Of a DNA stretch of 64,000 nucleotides, positions 21,461-32,561 are shown piece after piece. The stretch is from NCBI GenBank assembly GCA_951804985.1, contig OX638133.1, positions 36,729,963 to 36,793,962 on the forward strand. Reading direction: 5' to 3'. Source of the stretch: Dryomyza anilis. Lineage: Eukaryota > Arthropoda > Insecta > Diptera > Dryomyzidae. The notes beneath the pieces are model-generated. The model searched no databases. It had not been told where the DNA came from and worked only from the letters and a program-made list of their open reading frames with translations. A program made the translations under genes and the position numbers. Within the stretch, counting starts at the first letter, position 1, and the number at the start of each line of letters is the position of its first letter.

Positions 21461-22213
21461 TCAATAACTAAAATTATTTTTAAAAAATTGATTACAAATA
21501 TCTATTAGAAATGTTCAGACGTAATTTTGAATAAAGTTTAAAGAGCTCAAAATTGAAAAAAATATGTTATATACAAAAAATAATTTCTCCCTTATATCAA
21601 AAAAAACCTCTGCAAATTTAAGACAGAATATTTTTGTAACTATTTTTGGAAAAAATTTGAGCCAAATCAAAATATCATTTTTTTCGAAATTCGAGTTCGA
21701 AAAGTTTACAATAATTTGTTAATTATAAGTCGAATTATAAAAAAATAATGTATACCAGAATCAAAAACTACATTTATTTTTATCATAATAGACACCAAAA
21801 ATATCCATTTAGCAACATTATTGACCTAGATAGTGGCTTTCGAAGTTAGCTCTATAAGAAAAGTTGTGTTATTTGAAGTATCAAAATTTTGTGAAATTTT
21901 CAAATTTCGAAAAAAAATATACTTATATTTATTTTTTATTTATTCAAGCCATTTACTAAATTTCACGAAAATCGAAGAAAAAAATTTAAAACCTCGTCGA
22001 TTTGATTTGGAATTACCCATATGGGCATTTCCAGAAAATCGTCAACCACGACCGAAAAATTCAAAATGCTCAAATCTTTGAAACATCGATGGATTTGCAA
22101 TCTTAAATATTTGAATCTAAATATCGAAAAGAAATTTATATTCCGTTAACGGTAACGTATAAAAAATACTCATAAGTTACGTTACTATGCATTACGTTAC
22201 AAATTTTAATAAT
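21461..22213. mobile_element. Relic repeat Y and AT-rich DNA
   Basis: About 22015-22130 (ATGGGCATTTCCA, CGACCGAA-AATTCAAAATG, AAATCTTTGA, TGAATCTAAATAT) matches 58205-58318 in the same orientation, so at least this part is a dispersed repeat. The rest has motifs reminiscent of repeat X but is too diverged to align by eye. Confidence 0.4.
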
Positions 22214-22262
22214 TTCGACTAGTAAAAAAACTTTTGTAGCGCTCTGATTGAAAAACCCTTTA
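22214..22262 (+). mobile_element. Terminal fragment of foldback element W
   Basis: About 48 bases, AAACTTTTGTAGCGCTCTGA then TTGAAAAACCCTTT, match the outer end of element W at 25640-25680 and, inverted, 31985-32030. A solo terminal fragment. Confidence 0.65.
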
Positions 22263-22750
22263 TATTAATTTTCATGTATTTTGAATAACCAAATAAATTA
22301 ACTTTAAAGACATATTATTTTCTGATTTTTCTGGTAACATTAATAATTATTTCTAAAGCTTAAAATTAAAATATCGGAAAAATTTCGATTTTTCTACAAG
22401 GGTTTTCGATGTTCCATCGGGAACCAAAAAGATACATTTATTACCGTAGTAAACTGAAACATAATTTTAAAGAGTTGAATTCACTAATTCTAAAGAAGAA
22501 TTTCCTCGGCATTTCCAAACATCTAAACATTATCTAGTAACTCTAGAAAATTTGTGACAGCTAATTGAAATTTGTCTCGTCCGGGACTTTGAGAACCAAA
22601 AGTGTAAAGCTTACTGTATACAAAAATATCAAAAAAAAAAAATTTTTTTTCAAATATTAAAAAACTTACAAAACACCTGTAAATTTAAATAGTACATCAG
22701 TTTTCAGTTCATAATAATGATTATTAATATTGTTATATACAAAATTATTT
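22263..22750. other. AT-rich spacer
   Basis: Nothing recognisable. Confidence 0.35.
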
Positions 22751-23164
22751 TTAGCAACAAATTTCCATAAGTGATCATGTCATTATTTGAGATGATCGGT
22801 AAATGACGACGACCATAATGTCCTTGTAACGCAGTGTCCTGATCATGTACTGACCTCAGGCCATGATCATGTACTGATCCGGCAATTCCCCATTTTAATA
22901 TTTACCCGACAATTGCCTTGTCTGAGCCCGAGCATAATAGGGTTTCTCTCATTAAATCTCGATCATTGTCTGATGTCATTTCGTTATGAGGAACAAATAA
23001 TGTAGCTATGATCGGGAACATTGACTGTTTATATAATGTAAACCCTGCTATGGTAAGCATGATAAGGGCATGCAAAGGCAATGATCATATTTTCTCTAAT
23101 AGGGCTTACCCAACGAAAACCCGATCATTTCCCGATGGCGCATCGGGCAAATTTCTACTAGGGA
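22751..23164 (+). mobile_element. MITE V, copy 1 of a tandem dimer
   Basis: Shares more than 380 bp of near-identical sequence with the next copy, from GTGATCATGTCATTATTT to GGCGCATCGGGCAAATTTCT ACTAGGGA. The right end is the inverted form of TCCCTAGTAGAAATTTG, and copy 3 (60940-61217) shows the matching left end TCCCTAGTAGAAATTTTACC, so the element has TIRs of about 16 bp. The left end of this copy is degraded. Rich in GATCAT/ATGATC words; no coding. Confidence 0.7.
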
Positions 23165-23167
23165 GGG

Positions 23168-23596
23168 TAGTATAAATTTTGGTAGGGCCATGGTCATGAA
23201 GGGATCATGTCATTATTTTAGATGATCTGGAAATGACGAGGACCATAATGTCCTTGTAACGCAGTGTCCTGATCATGTACTGACCTCAGGCCATAATCAT
23301 GTACTGATTGGGCCATTCCTGATTTTATTATTTACCCGACAATTGCCTTGTCAGACCCCGAGCATAATATGGTTTCTCTCATTAAATCTCGATCATTGCC
23401 TGATGTTAATTTCGTTATGAGGAACAAATAATGTACCTATGATCGGCAACATTGACTACTTAGATAATGTAAACCCTTTTATTGTAAGCATGATAAGGAT
23501 ATGCAAAGGCAATGATCATATTTTCTATAATAGGGCTTACCCAACGAAAACCCGATCATTTCCCGAAGGCGCATCGGGCAAATTTCTACTAGGGAC
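23168..23596 (+). mobile_element. MITE V, copy 2 of a tandem dimer
   Basis: Begins three bases after copy 1 with a TIR-like TAGTATAAATTTTGGTA and repeats the whole element to CTACTAGGGA. It has an extra segment GGGCCATGGTCATGAAGGG near its start. The two copies appear to meet at a shared or abutting TIR. Confidence 0.7.
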
Positions 23597-24045
23597 GGCA
23601 AGTTCGGAATTATTGTGCGATTTATTACAAAATAACTGAAAACTTTAAGAACAAAGGGTACATATAAAAAAATAAAGTAAATTGTTTTAGCTATATTCTG
23701 AAATACCTCAAAAAAATATATTGTATGCAAAAAAGGATTTTTAGAATAAAAATCCTACTGATAATTTCTATTCGGAATTTTTTGTGCCGCCCGGAATTTT
23801 TCTGTGATTTATTATGAAAAAACTATAAATTTTAGGAACAAAGTGTAAATATACAAAGAAAGCACATGATTTTAAATATTTTTCAAAATAATTGAAAAAA
23901 ATCATTTGTACGCAAAATTTGCTGAGTTTTTGGCATTTCCGTATAAACCTTGACATGCACTTCAGTTTTTGTCCCGTCCGGAACGCCCTCTATTTCATTT
24001 ATATCTTTTGATCTACCTTTTAAAATTATCTAATTTTTTGCAAAT
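23597..24045 (+). repeat. Dimeric repeat P, locus 2
   Basis: Two units (about 23597-23735 and 23785-23925) match those at 6725-7145, with the same TTCTGTGATTTATT, GAACAAAGTG and GTANGCAAAA words and the same right flank (GTCCCGTCCGGAACG, ATATCTTTTGATCTAC). Unidentified dispersed dimer. Confidence 0.6.
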
Positions 24046-24146
24046 GTTTATTTCTATTTAAATACTACATGCACAAGAAAAATTCAAGTAAATTCATTAA
24101 TTGTCCTTCGAAATATTAAAGTTTTAAGCGAACGACATTTTTTTTT

Positions 24147-24362
24147 CATATATTTGACCATAAAGACAATATACATTTGACCAAAAAAGTTCACTTAAGC
24201 TGGTATAAAGTAAATTGTATCTGTAGATGAAAATTTTGTGAGGTCTTTGAACATAAGTGGGCAGTTCGGAGGTCACCGATCATGCCAATTTTCTTGTTCT
24301 TGTAGATATATAAGTAATCTAAATTAGAAATTTGATTGGTCTAGCTCTTCTAAAACAAATAT
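24147..24362 (+). mobile_element. mini-me internal fragment
   Basis: Matches only the middle of mini-me elements: TTTGACCAAAAAAGTT, AACATAAGTGG, then TCTAGCTCTTC. Ends and GTCY microsatellite are missing. More diverged than copies 1 and 4, so older. Confidence 0.65.
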
Positions 24363-25303
24363 ATATTAAATTTGAGAACATCCATACCGAGAACATCCAT
24401 TACCGTTGCGCAGCCCGGGTACTTTATATATACGGGTCTTTTATATATACGTCGAATTCTGTTCTGATGTCAATAGAAATAGTATAACTTACAGTTTCGA
24501 ATTGATACATTGTACAAATTTAGTGATATTAATCCATAATATTTGAATATATGTATAGAAACTGATTAGGTTAGTGTGTGGTCATTACAACGACGACATT
24601 CTTGTTCGATATCCTGTATTTTATAGCTTATTTATTTCATATACAACGCATGATAAAATATCATCTCCGGTTGCTCCGCATATTCCAGGGGAATGTCATA
24701 AAAAGGCGACAATGCGCTGCATTGAAATAAAAGTAAAATCAGCAGGAACAGCAATAATATATGTAGCAAAAACATGATATAAAAATAAAAAAAAAACAGA
24801 AAACATTCGCACACACACACACACTCCCATAAACATAAACAGGAAACCACACACACATTCGCACAGGAAATACGAGCACACAGCCACGCACAGCACTGAG
24901 TGTTACATCCGGTTTGTTGATGGTTTCTTTTTTTTTCTATTAACAAACGATTGTCCAGCGTTTATGTTTGTGTTTGTGTCCAGTACATGTTCTGATTGCG
25001 CATTTGTGTGCAAGTGCACGTGCCGCCAAGTATTTCAGTATGTGTGCGTGTGTGTGTGAGTGGCTCTGGGTGTGTAGGGCAATAGCATCGCCGATAAACA
25101 GCTGTCAATATCCGTTGTGACAATTTTATGACATCTCACAGCAATCGAATAGTTTCAGTTAATTGAAAAAAACTATACTACATTTTTGTTATGCTATTTT
25201 ATTCGTGAATTTGAGTTCATTACAACTGCGGATACATGTTTTTAAATAAAAAATATATATCGTCTATAAAAAAATATATTTTTCTTAGTTTTTAGATCAT
25301 AAT
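24363..25303. other. Non-coding stretch with CA/GT microsatellites
   Basis: A CA array at 24810-24825 and a GT array at 25040-25060 (with looser ACACAC/GTGT DNA between) lie in GC-richer, unique-looking sequence around 24560-25150. Open frames here are Cys/Val-rich translations of the microsatellites. Confidence 0.4.
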
Positions 25304-25312
25304 ATGTCGTAT

Positions 25313-25980
25313 TAGGATGTCACTTATTTGACACTTTTTTTCGATTTTTAGTTTTCTCACCCCCTAGGATTGCTTATTAGGGACAAAAAATAAGATATGC
25401 TACATTTTTTTGAATTTGAACATCGGGAACACATGTTTGCCATTTTATGATGGAAAGATATACGAATTCGAATTTCGGTAGGAAATTTAAATAATTTCGA
25501 CCCGTTGTTAGCTCGTATATCTTTCCATCATGAAATAGCAAACCTTACTGAAGAGAAATGTCAAAAGAACTGCAAGAAATATGGCGTCGTTTGCTGTTCC
25601 TGTCGCTCTACTTTTGTAGCGTCCCTGTTAAAAAACCCTTGAAAAAAACTTTTGTAGCGCTCTTATTGAAAATCCAAACAATATCTTTTGATTCATATGT
25701 GTTTACTGCTGTATAAAACAATCTATAACATGGAAAATTATCGAAATATCGAAAATCCGATTACATATATTTTTTTTTTGAAAACAGTTCTACATGCTTG
25801 CATACTCGAAATATTGTTTTAAAATATTCTAAATTTCGACTCCTAGTACAATTTTCAATGTACTTGCCGCAAGTGTTCCCATTGTTCAAATTCAAACACA
25901 TTTTGCACACCTTATTTTTGAGTCCTTATAAACAAACATAGGGGGTGAGACATGGGTGTCAAAATCTAAGTGACACTCTA
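25313..25980. mobile_element. TIR element K with perfect 9-bp target duplication
   Basis: Flanked by ATGTCGTAT at 25304-25312 and 25981-25989. Ends are TAGGATGTCACTTA and, reverse-complemented, TAGAGTGTCACTTA; imperfect complementarity extends about 130 bp inward on each side (words CTCACCCCCTA, TTTGAATTTGAACA, GGGAACAC). A 9-bp duplication suggests a Mutator-like element, though the TAG start also resembles hAT elements, which make 8 bp. The centre is occupied by foldback W copy 1. No transposase. Confidence 0.8.
25436..25684 (+). mobile_element. Foldback element W, copy 1, inside element K
   Basis: Contains the loop region, the whole right arm (AGCAAACCTTACTGAAGAG, ATATGGCGTCGTTTGCTGT, GTCGCTCTACTTTTGTAGCG) and only about 35 bp of the left arm. 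The central segment between the arms is in reverse orientation compared with copy 2 at 31988-32332. Confidence 0.7.
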
Positions 25981-25989
25981 ATGTCGTAT

Positions 25990-27003
25990 TTTCTAAAAAT
26001 ATTTTTCTAATTTATTTAATTTTGATACATTTTTATCTTCCTTGTAGTTATATCTTCATTTTAGTGGTAAACCATTCGGGAATTTGCATTGCCTTGCTTA
26101 CCCTAACATTACCTTTTCGGACGTCGAGAAATAACATCGACAGATAACATTTTTGACACTTAGCATCATACTATAACTATACCTAGAAAAAAATGGTAAT
26201 GTAATGAAATTTGAATAGTAAAACTATTAATTTTTGCAATTGAAATTTGTCAATGGGATGCATATCACAAGTACAATAATATTACCATCATTAATAAAAT
26301 AGTTTGCTAGTACACTAAAATTATGTAATATAGAAAATCACACATTTTCAAAGCCACTTTTCATGTTTGCTTCTGTTTCCAATAATTTAGCACATACGCG
26401 CCATTTCACACCAAATCGACCAGTGCACAGTTGTCCACAATTCAGTTCTACTGATTCGTAATTTGTTTTGCAATTGGTACAAAATGTAGTTTAATATATA
26501 TTTTAGACTTCAATACATTTTAATTGTAACACACCCACTGCCCGTTTCCCTGTGACGGCGATCTGAACTTTATAGCTATCATTACGTTTCTCAAATATTT
26601 CAGGCAGATACTATGATAATTAGAGATCGTGTAAAAGACCATTTGTATAATTTTGCATTACCAAGCTTTTCAACATCTCTGTAGTATACAAAGATAAGAA
26701 AAAAAAAATAATACATTTACTGTTTCGTCAAATATTGAATGATCTGACACAGGTCTCATTACTACGCATCGACTCACAGACGATCATTACTCGCATAATC
26801 GTTGAATTGACTAGTTGAAATCAGAATACACGTCTTAAACTAAATAAAAAAAAATCCATGTGCTGGAAACCACGTTTTGTAAAATATTAATTAAATACCT
26901 CTATTGGATTTTATATAATCTATAAATCCGTAAAACCATTGGTAATATTATAAAAACGATTGATTAACATTATACTAAACTAAAGGTAAAAAAATATATA
27001 TAT
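25990..27003. other. Non-coding stretch
   Basis: AT-rich with a GC-richer patch at about 26380-26640. No recognised gene or repeat ends. Confidence 0.35.
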
Positions 27004-27011
27004 ATATTTAT

Positions 27012-27257
27012 ACCCTACACTAAGAGTGAAAGGGTATGTAACAGGGTATGGTACGCCGTTTGTAACACCCAGAAGGAAGCATCTCCGGTATGGAAAAGTA
27101 TATATATTCTTGATCAGCATGACCTCCTGAGTCGATTTAGCGATGTCCGTCTGTCCGTCTGTCTGTCTGTCTGTCTGTCCGTCTGTCCGTCTGTCCGTCT
27201 GTCCGTCTGTCTGTCCGTCTGTCTGTCTGTTGAAATCCCTACTACTTTTAAAATTGA
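27012..27257 (-). mobile_element. mini-me copy 3, 3' part only
   Basis: Reversed: tail TATACCCTACACTAAGAGTG at the left, conserved block with GAAGGAAGCATCTCCGGTAT, then an unusually long GTCT/GTCC array (27145-27232) and the start of the body. The element breaks off at about 27257, 40 bp before mini-me copy 4 begins in the opposite direction. Confidence 0.85.
27145..27232 (-). repeat. GTCY microsatellite of mini-me copy 3
   Basis: About 22 tetranucleotide units alternating GTCT and GTCC. This microsatellite is intrinsic to mini-me elements and its length differs in each copy in this window. Confidence 0.9.
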
Positions 27258-27296
27258 AGAGCTAGTCAGAAATTAGTTTTAGTTTTAAATTTACGT

Positions 27297-27835
27297 TTTC
27301 AAAAAAAAACCAGTTGGGAAGGTTAGATCACATGGGAAATTTTAAAGTAGGTGTAATTATGATAGTTAGGATTATCAAAATTATAGTCGGTCTAAGCCGA
27401 CTATAAATACCCTACACATATGTGTGGTTACCATTCAAAGTGATATATAGGTCACCAGGGTATACGAATCCTGAAAATAACTACAAACATTCAATCGCTG
27501 AAGAATTTCCATTCATTTGATACCCATATTTACAAATGGGTAGGTGTACCGAATTTCGATTTTCTTTTGTGAACCACAAGTCTTTTCGCCGGAAAACATT
27601 ATTATCATATATTTGAGCATGATATCAATATATATTTGACCAAAAAAGTTTACCTAAGCACGTATACATGAAAATTGATCTTTATATGTACATTTTATAT
27701 GAGGTATTTGAACATAAGTGGTCGGATCATAGGTCACAATGGACCGATCTCGCCAAACAGCATAGGTATATTAGTAATCTAAGTTATAAGTTTCATTTAT
27801 CTAGCTCTTCAATTTTAAAAGTAGTAGGGATTTCA

Positions 27836-27881
<46 letters not shown>

Positions 27882-28035
27882 GGACAGACAGACGGACATC
27901 GCTAAATCGACTCAGGAGGTCATGCTGATCAAGAATGTATATACTTTTCCATACCGGAGATGCTTCCTTCTGGGTGTTACAAACGGCGTACCAAACTGAA
28001 TATACCCTTTCACTCTTAGTGTAGGGTATAAAAAC
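27297..28035 (+). mobile_element. mini-me copy 4 (full length)
   Basis: Near-identical to copy 1 at 1521-2250 over its whole length, including the A-run start, the TATAGTCGG hairpin, body words and tail. Differences are a 10-base addition GATAGTTAGG near 27360, a small deletion around 27755, and a longer GACA microsatellite (27837-27896). Such similarity between copies points to recent spread. Confidence 0.85.
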
Positions 28036-28996
28036 AACAAAAAATATTTATATTTGAATCTTGAAAGAAAGTGAAATGGAATAAACCAAGTTTTAGCAAC
28101 CACTGCAGTCCATAGCGCTGTAACTACGTCGTCTGCATCAGGCCTGCTGCATCGAGGGAATTAAAGTAAGTTTATATATTAACATTATATTGTTTGTTCC
28201 ATTTCTCTTCATTAAAAAAAAAAAATAATAAAGAATTAAAATATTCTAAAAAAAAAATATGAATAAGTAAATAAAATAACAAATAGATAAAATCCTTCAG
28301 ATTTAATTCTAATATGTAGTATTTAAAAGAAAAAAAAAATATGCAAACCAAATTTTGTGAATTAAACCTAAACTAAAATTTTCTATAATTGCATCTTTAT
28401 TTTTGTTTGTCTCGGCAATTCGCGAGAGCATGTTCTATGCAGTCAATGAATGAATTGTTTTTTTATTGTTGTAATATCGATGATTTTTTTTTTGTTGCTA
28501 AGAGATCACTCTCTCTTTTCTTAGTTTCTTTCTTTCGTTATTAATGGACTTTGTTATGAATGACATTTGTCTCAATAAATTGTAATACCATGAATATGGA
28601 GTAAATAATTTGATTGTTTGAAGTTTATTTAGCCAAATTAGAGAGTCATATTCAGGGGTTTCAAAAAAAAATAATTGAATATAAAAGAAACCATGGTAGG
28701 GTGGGTAAGAGATCATAACATCTGATCTATTTAAATGCAAATAGAATGAAAAATATTGACATAAATTAGACTTTCCTTATTTTTGTCCATCCGTTGATTT
28801 TTTTTTAATATAGTTTTTTTGTTAAGCACGTATTTTCTAAATGTATTGTGTTTCAGTGAAATGTAGAAAGACCCAACCCCCTCCGACGAGCAAAATGCCT
28901 TACCATTAATTACGTGCTGCTCTCTACAATTTCCTGAAAATGGTCGAAGACCGCATATACCGACCATATTAACATTACATCCCACCCTCACCCTAT
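28036..28996. other. AT-rich non-coding stretch
   Basis: About 28075-28170 is GC-richer. Short open frames on the minus strand (28498-28740, 28731-28991) have no recognised domain. Nothing else seen. Confidence 0.35.
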
Positions 28997-29361
28997 AAAA
29001 AATTTTTTTTTTTTCTACAGTAAAAATTGTAATAATTCCTGTATATATGGGTAACTTTGATTTCTAAAATGGCGTCAGTTTTATCATATTGTTACGAAAA
29101 GAGGTAATTTGCCCCACTGTGCAAGCATTCAACAATAATAAATGAGACGCAAGACAATTCAGCGCACTAAGCAATGTGTTAGAAAGAGACGGAAGATCAT
29201 TCAGCGCACTGACGCAGTGTGCGAGAAAGAGATGGAAGATCAGCGCATTAAAACACATGAGTGCGAATGAGATGCCAATAGCATGAGTCATTCACGAAAC
29301 GAGTAGAAGGTTCTCGAAACAAGTCGAAGCTTGTCGAAACGTTTCGAACTGATGCATGCAG

Positions 29362-29400
29362 TATATAAGGGAGCCGCATCTGAGGTACTTCACTTCAGTA
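29362..29400 (+). promoter_or_regulatory. LTR core promoter: TATA box and initiator
   Basis: TATATAAG at 29362-29369 is followed by a TTCAGTAG initiator-like word at about 29394-29401, a spacing typical of arthropod RNA polymerase II promoters. Confidence 0.6.
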
Positions 29401-29520
29401 GTTATTGTAAAGTGGTCGAGGGCATCTCGTGTGATAATTGTAAAGTTAAATTGTGGAAATTGTGGACATGCAGCAGTTGTTAGAATATGTTATTCGTAAA
29501 GTTGTTTATTAAAGTGAATT

Positions 29521-29526
29521 AATAAA
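29521..29526 (+). terminator. LTR polyadenylation signal AATAAA
   Basis: AATAAA lies about 120 bp downstream of the presumed start site, within a T/A-rich context, where the R region of an LTR would end. Confidence 0.5.
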
Positions 29527-30320
29527 GATAATTGTTATAATTTAAACCAAACATAAGAGTGTTTTTATTTTGTACACAATCCAGCGATACGAACTCGTAG
29601 AACAGTTTTCCGTAGACTGAATTTTCGTAACAATATTTAGCTAGTTTTTGAGATACTGATTTTGTTATATAGTTTTTACGATTTTCGAAAAATGGTATAT
29701 ATCTCAAAAATAGAGACAATTTGATGAAACTGATGCCAAAATCGAAATTAGATTTACAAATGCATTGAAAAATATTGCAATTTTTACTTTTGAAAAATAT
29801 ATATTTTTTTTTCAATACAAAAAATTTTAAAAAAATTTAGAAAATTAATTTTTAAAATATTATGCCATCAAAATACGATCTTGAAATTTTGCATGAACAT
29901 TTACAATAATTTGACGAAAATCTAGGATTTTTTTCAGAATTTCAAAATGGGTCCTTTTTAAGGAATACAATTGTGAAGTGCAAAGATAATGACCAAGAGC
30001 CAAATGTTAACGTTTAAAAGTTACAACTTAATTGTTCTAAAAGATTGTTCTATTAATTTTAAAACGAGTTATTAACGCTGTTTCTAGCATTTTTAGTTCA
30101 AGAGATATTTAAATATGAACAACCATACAAAAGTGATTTTTAGCCCTTTTTTCCAACTTTGAACTACTGTATCTCTGGAAGTAGTGGTCGGAAAAAAAAA
30201 AATTGGTTAGTGCATGCCTTGATACCCTTTATCAGTTTCCAAAATGTCATAAAAATCGAAAATGTAAAATCTCAAATTTGACTTTTTTTGGTCGATTTGT
30301 TGTGGAATGGCCCATATACT

Positions 30321-30989
30321 AACAAATATTTTGTTACAACTTCTACAATTTCAATCCAAGAGAAATCATATTACATTCATTTGACAAATAATCGATTAGA
30401 ATTCAGAGACAAATTTTAATACTGACAAATTCTATAAGCAGCAATGATATTTTAATATCTTTATATAAATTTATATAAAAATATATAAATATAATTTTTT
30501 TCATTAAATTATAGTTTATAAAATTTTCAGTGTATATTTAATATTATTTTTTTTTTTAATTCTTTGAATTTTCCATAAAATATTTAACAAATTTCGTATT
30601 CAACATTTGTATCTAGCACACTCCATTATCACCGTATTTGTGCTCAGTGCTCAAAAAATTCTTAAATAGTATAAAACTATCGATAACTCGATATCGATAG
30701 CAAAAACATATAATTTTGTTCGCAAATAGTTATAGAAAATAGCTCCTTTCAGTGTCCGGACAGGTACATGTTCGCGTTGTTAAACTTAAAACATAATTTG
30801 CATAACTTATTTCTTTATATTTTTATCAGTTACCGTAACATTTTGTTGTTTAAAAAAAACTATTATCGGGTTTATATATAAAGTACAATTAATACAATTT
30901 AAACTATACAAACTTCTCAATTAATAGAGAATTTATTTTATTCTTACACCATATTTAGTAAAATTTGCAATAAATTTTGAATATATTTG
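30321..30989. other. AT-rich spacer
   Basis: No feature recognised between the two X copies. Confidence 0.35.
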
Positions 30990-31620
30990 TAACGTTGATT
31001 TAGAAAATGGCATCTATTTCATCAAATTGCCTCTAAATTTTGAGATATATACCATTTTTGAAAAAATGTAGAAACTATATCCCAATATCTATATCTCAAA
31101 AACTGTATTCAATATGATAAAACTGACCCGATTTTAGAAATCAAAGTTACAAATATATTAAAAAATTATTGCTGTAGAAAAAAAAACATTTTTTTCATTA
31201 TAAAAAATATATAACAATATAGAATTTTTTTTTTTTTAATGATCTTTTTGACTTTTTCTGAATTTTAAAAATAGTCCTTTTTAAGGATATCAAATTTAAA
31301 GTACAAAGACAATGCCCTTGCTCCACATGTTTAAGTGAAGAAATTACGAATTAATTCATTTTCAAAAAACTTATTTAGTTAGCTTTAAAACGAGATCTCA
31401 ACGTAGTATCTAGCTTTTCTCGTTCAGGAGATATTGAAATATGAGCAACCATACAAAAGTGATATATGGTCCTTTTTCTTGCAACTTTGAACCATTGTAG
31501 ATCTAGAAGTAGTGGTTGAATGATCGATGTATATCTCGATACTCTTTATGCCCAAATTTCATTGACATCGCAAAAGTAAAATCTCAAATTTGACTTTTTG
31601 GTCGATTTGGTGTCAAATAT
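30990..31620 (+). mobile_element. Dispersed repeat X, copy 2
   Basis: Same order of words as copy 1 (TTTGAGATATATACCATTTT, CCTTTTTAAGGATA, CAACCATACAAAAGTGAT, TCTCAAATTTGACTTTTTGG, GTCGATTTGGTGT). Diverged from copy 1 by many substitutions, so old. Confidence 0.6.
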
Positions 31621-31627
31621 AATATAA

Positions 31628-31987
31628 AATACATTTTACACAAAATCCACTTTTTCACAAAATTCTGAATTCTAAAAATCCACCTGTACAAAATCAAATT
31701 TTATAAATCCAACTTTTATTTGGTACAAAATCCACCCTTTATTTGGACCATCGTAAGGTCAATATTGACGAATCTGAAACTATTAGCAAATTTGATATTT
31801 CAGGGAAAGTGCCCTATTGATTATTTCCATCGAAACTTTAATGGGAAGAGATCTAAGTAAATCTTAGACTATTATACTGATCTCAATTAGTTTGGAGTGA
31901 TGTTAAAAGTTTATTTCTTGGTTTCAAAAATTTAATATATCTTTGTAATAATGAATTCAAATATAGTTTGGTAAATTTGTTTTAATT
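31628..31987. repeat. ACAAAATCCAC word cluster and spacer
   Basis: The word (A)CAAAATCCAC recurs about four times at 31640-31740; the inverted and direct forms of the same word form a cluster at 32562-32710 on the other side of element W. Possibly one older repeat into which W inserted. Confidence 0.5.
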
Positions 31988-32332
31988 TTGTTTTTCAATA
32001 AGAGCGCTACAAAAAATTTGTTCAAGGGTTTCAACAGGGACGCTACAAAAGTAGAGCGACAGGGACAGCAAACGAAGCCATATTTCTTACGGCTCTTTTG
32101 ACATTTCTCATTGGTAAGGTTTGCCATTTCATGATGGAAAGATATACGAGCCAACAACGAGTCGAAATTATTAAAATTTACTACCGAAATTCGAATTCGT
32201 ATATCTTTTCATCTTGAAATGGCAAACCTTACTGAAGAGAAAAGTCAAAAGAGCGGCAAGAAATATGGCGTCGTTTGCTGTCCCTGTCGCTCTACTTTTG
32301 TAGCGTTCCTGTCCCTTGAAACTTGAAAAACC
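31988..32332. mobile_element. Foldback element W, copy 2 (both arms)
   Basis: Two arms of about 140 bp are inverted copies: left CAGGGACGCTACAAAAGTAG then GTTTGCCATTTCATGATGG, right the reverse (CATCTTGAAATGGCAAACC, GTCGCTCTACTTTTGTAGCG). They surround about 60 bp with ACGAATTCG-type words. TGTCGCTCTACTTTTGTAGC motifs occur twice per arm in part. Non-coding; the arm-length to loop ratio is that of a foldback element. No clear target duplication. Confidence 0.75.
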
Positions 32333-32561
32333 CTTTAGATATTACCTCTATTAGGGATGAATTAATCATGGCCAGTTAATGTTTGTCAAGTAACTGGTCA
32401 TTTCCCTAGTACAATTTCAACAAGGAATGGCCTATATTCTAAACTAGTCTCAATTTTAATTTACTATAATTTGCAACTTTCGAATAAGAAAACTTTTTCT
32501 TATAAATATTCTTAAAACTAGTTATTTTAGTGGTTTTAATTACTTATGGAAACTTGGTTAC
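32333..32561. other. AT-rich spacer
   Basis: Nothing recognisable. Confidence 0.35.

Larger units (their letters stand above)
29090..29632 (+). mobile_element. Solo LTR of a retrotransposon, 4-bp target duplication
   Basis: Begins TGTTACGAAAA and ends TTTTCGTAACA, a perfect 11-bp inverted terminal pair with canonical TG...CA ends. ATAT precedes (29086-29089) and follows (29633-29636) it. It contains a TATA box, an initiator-like site about 30 bp downstream, and a polyadenylation signal. Imperfect direct repeats of ATTCAGCGCACT / GAGAAAGAGA lie in the U3-like part (29155-29250). A 4-bp duplication and these ends fit Ty3/gypsy-type elements. No internal coding region remains, so it arose by LTR-LTR recombination. 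Only non-coding sequence is present. Confidence 0.85.
28997..30320 (+). mobile_element. Dispersed repeat X, copy 1, interrupted by a solo LTR
   Basis: The stretch matches 30990-31620 (same strand) and 60353-60950 (opposite strand), with shared words TTTGATTTCTAAAATGG, TTTTTGAGATA, CAACCATACAAAAGTGAT, GTAGTGGTCGG, and an end word TGTGGAATGGCCCAT. Continuity is broken only by the LTR at 29090-29632. A related core lies inside element F. Non-coding; class unknown. Confidence 0.6.

Noticed and set aside
22751..23596. piggyBac-type element because of the CCCTAG-like TIR
   Set aside because: The TIR starts TCCCTAGTAGAAA and no TTAA flanks are present at any end I could examine.
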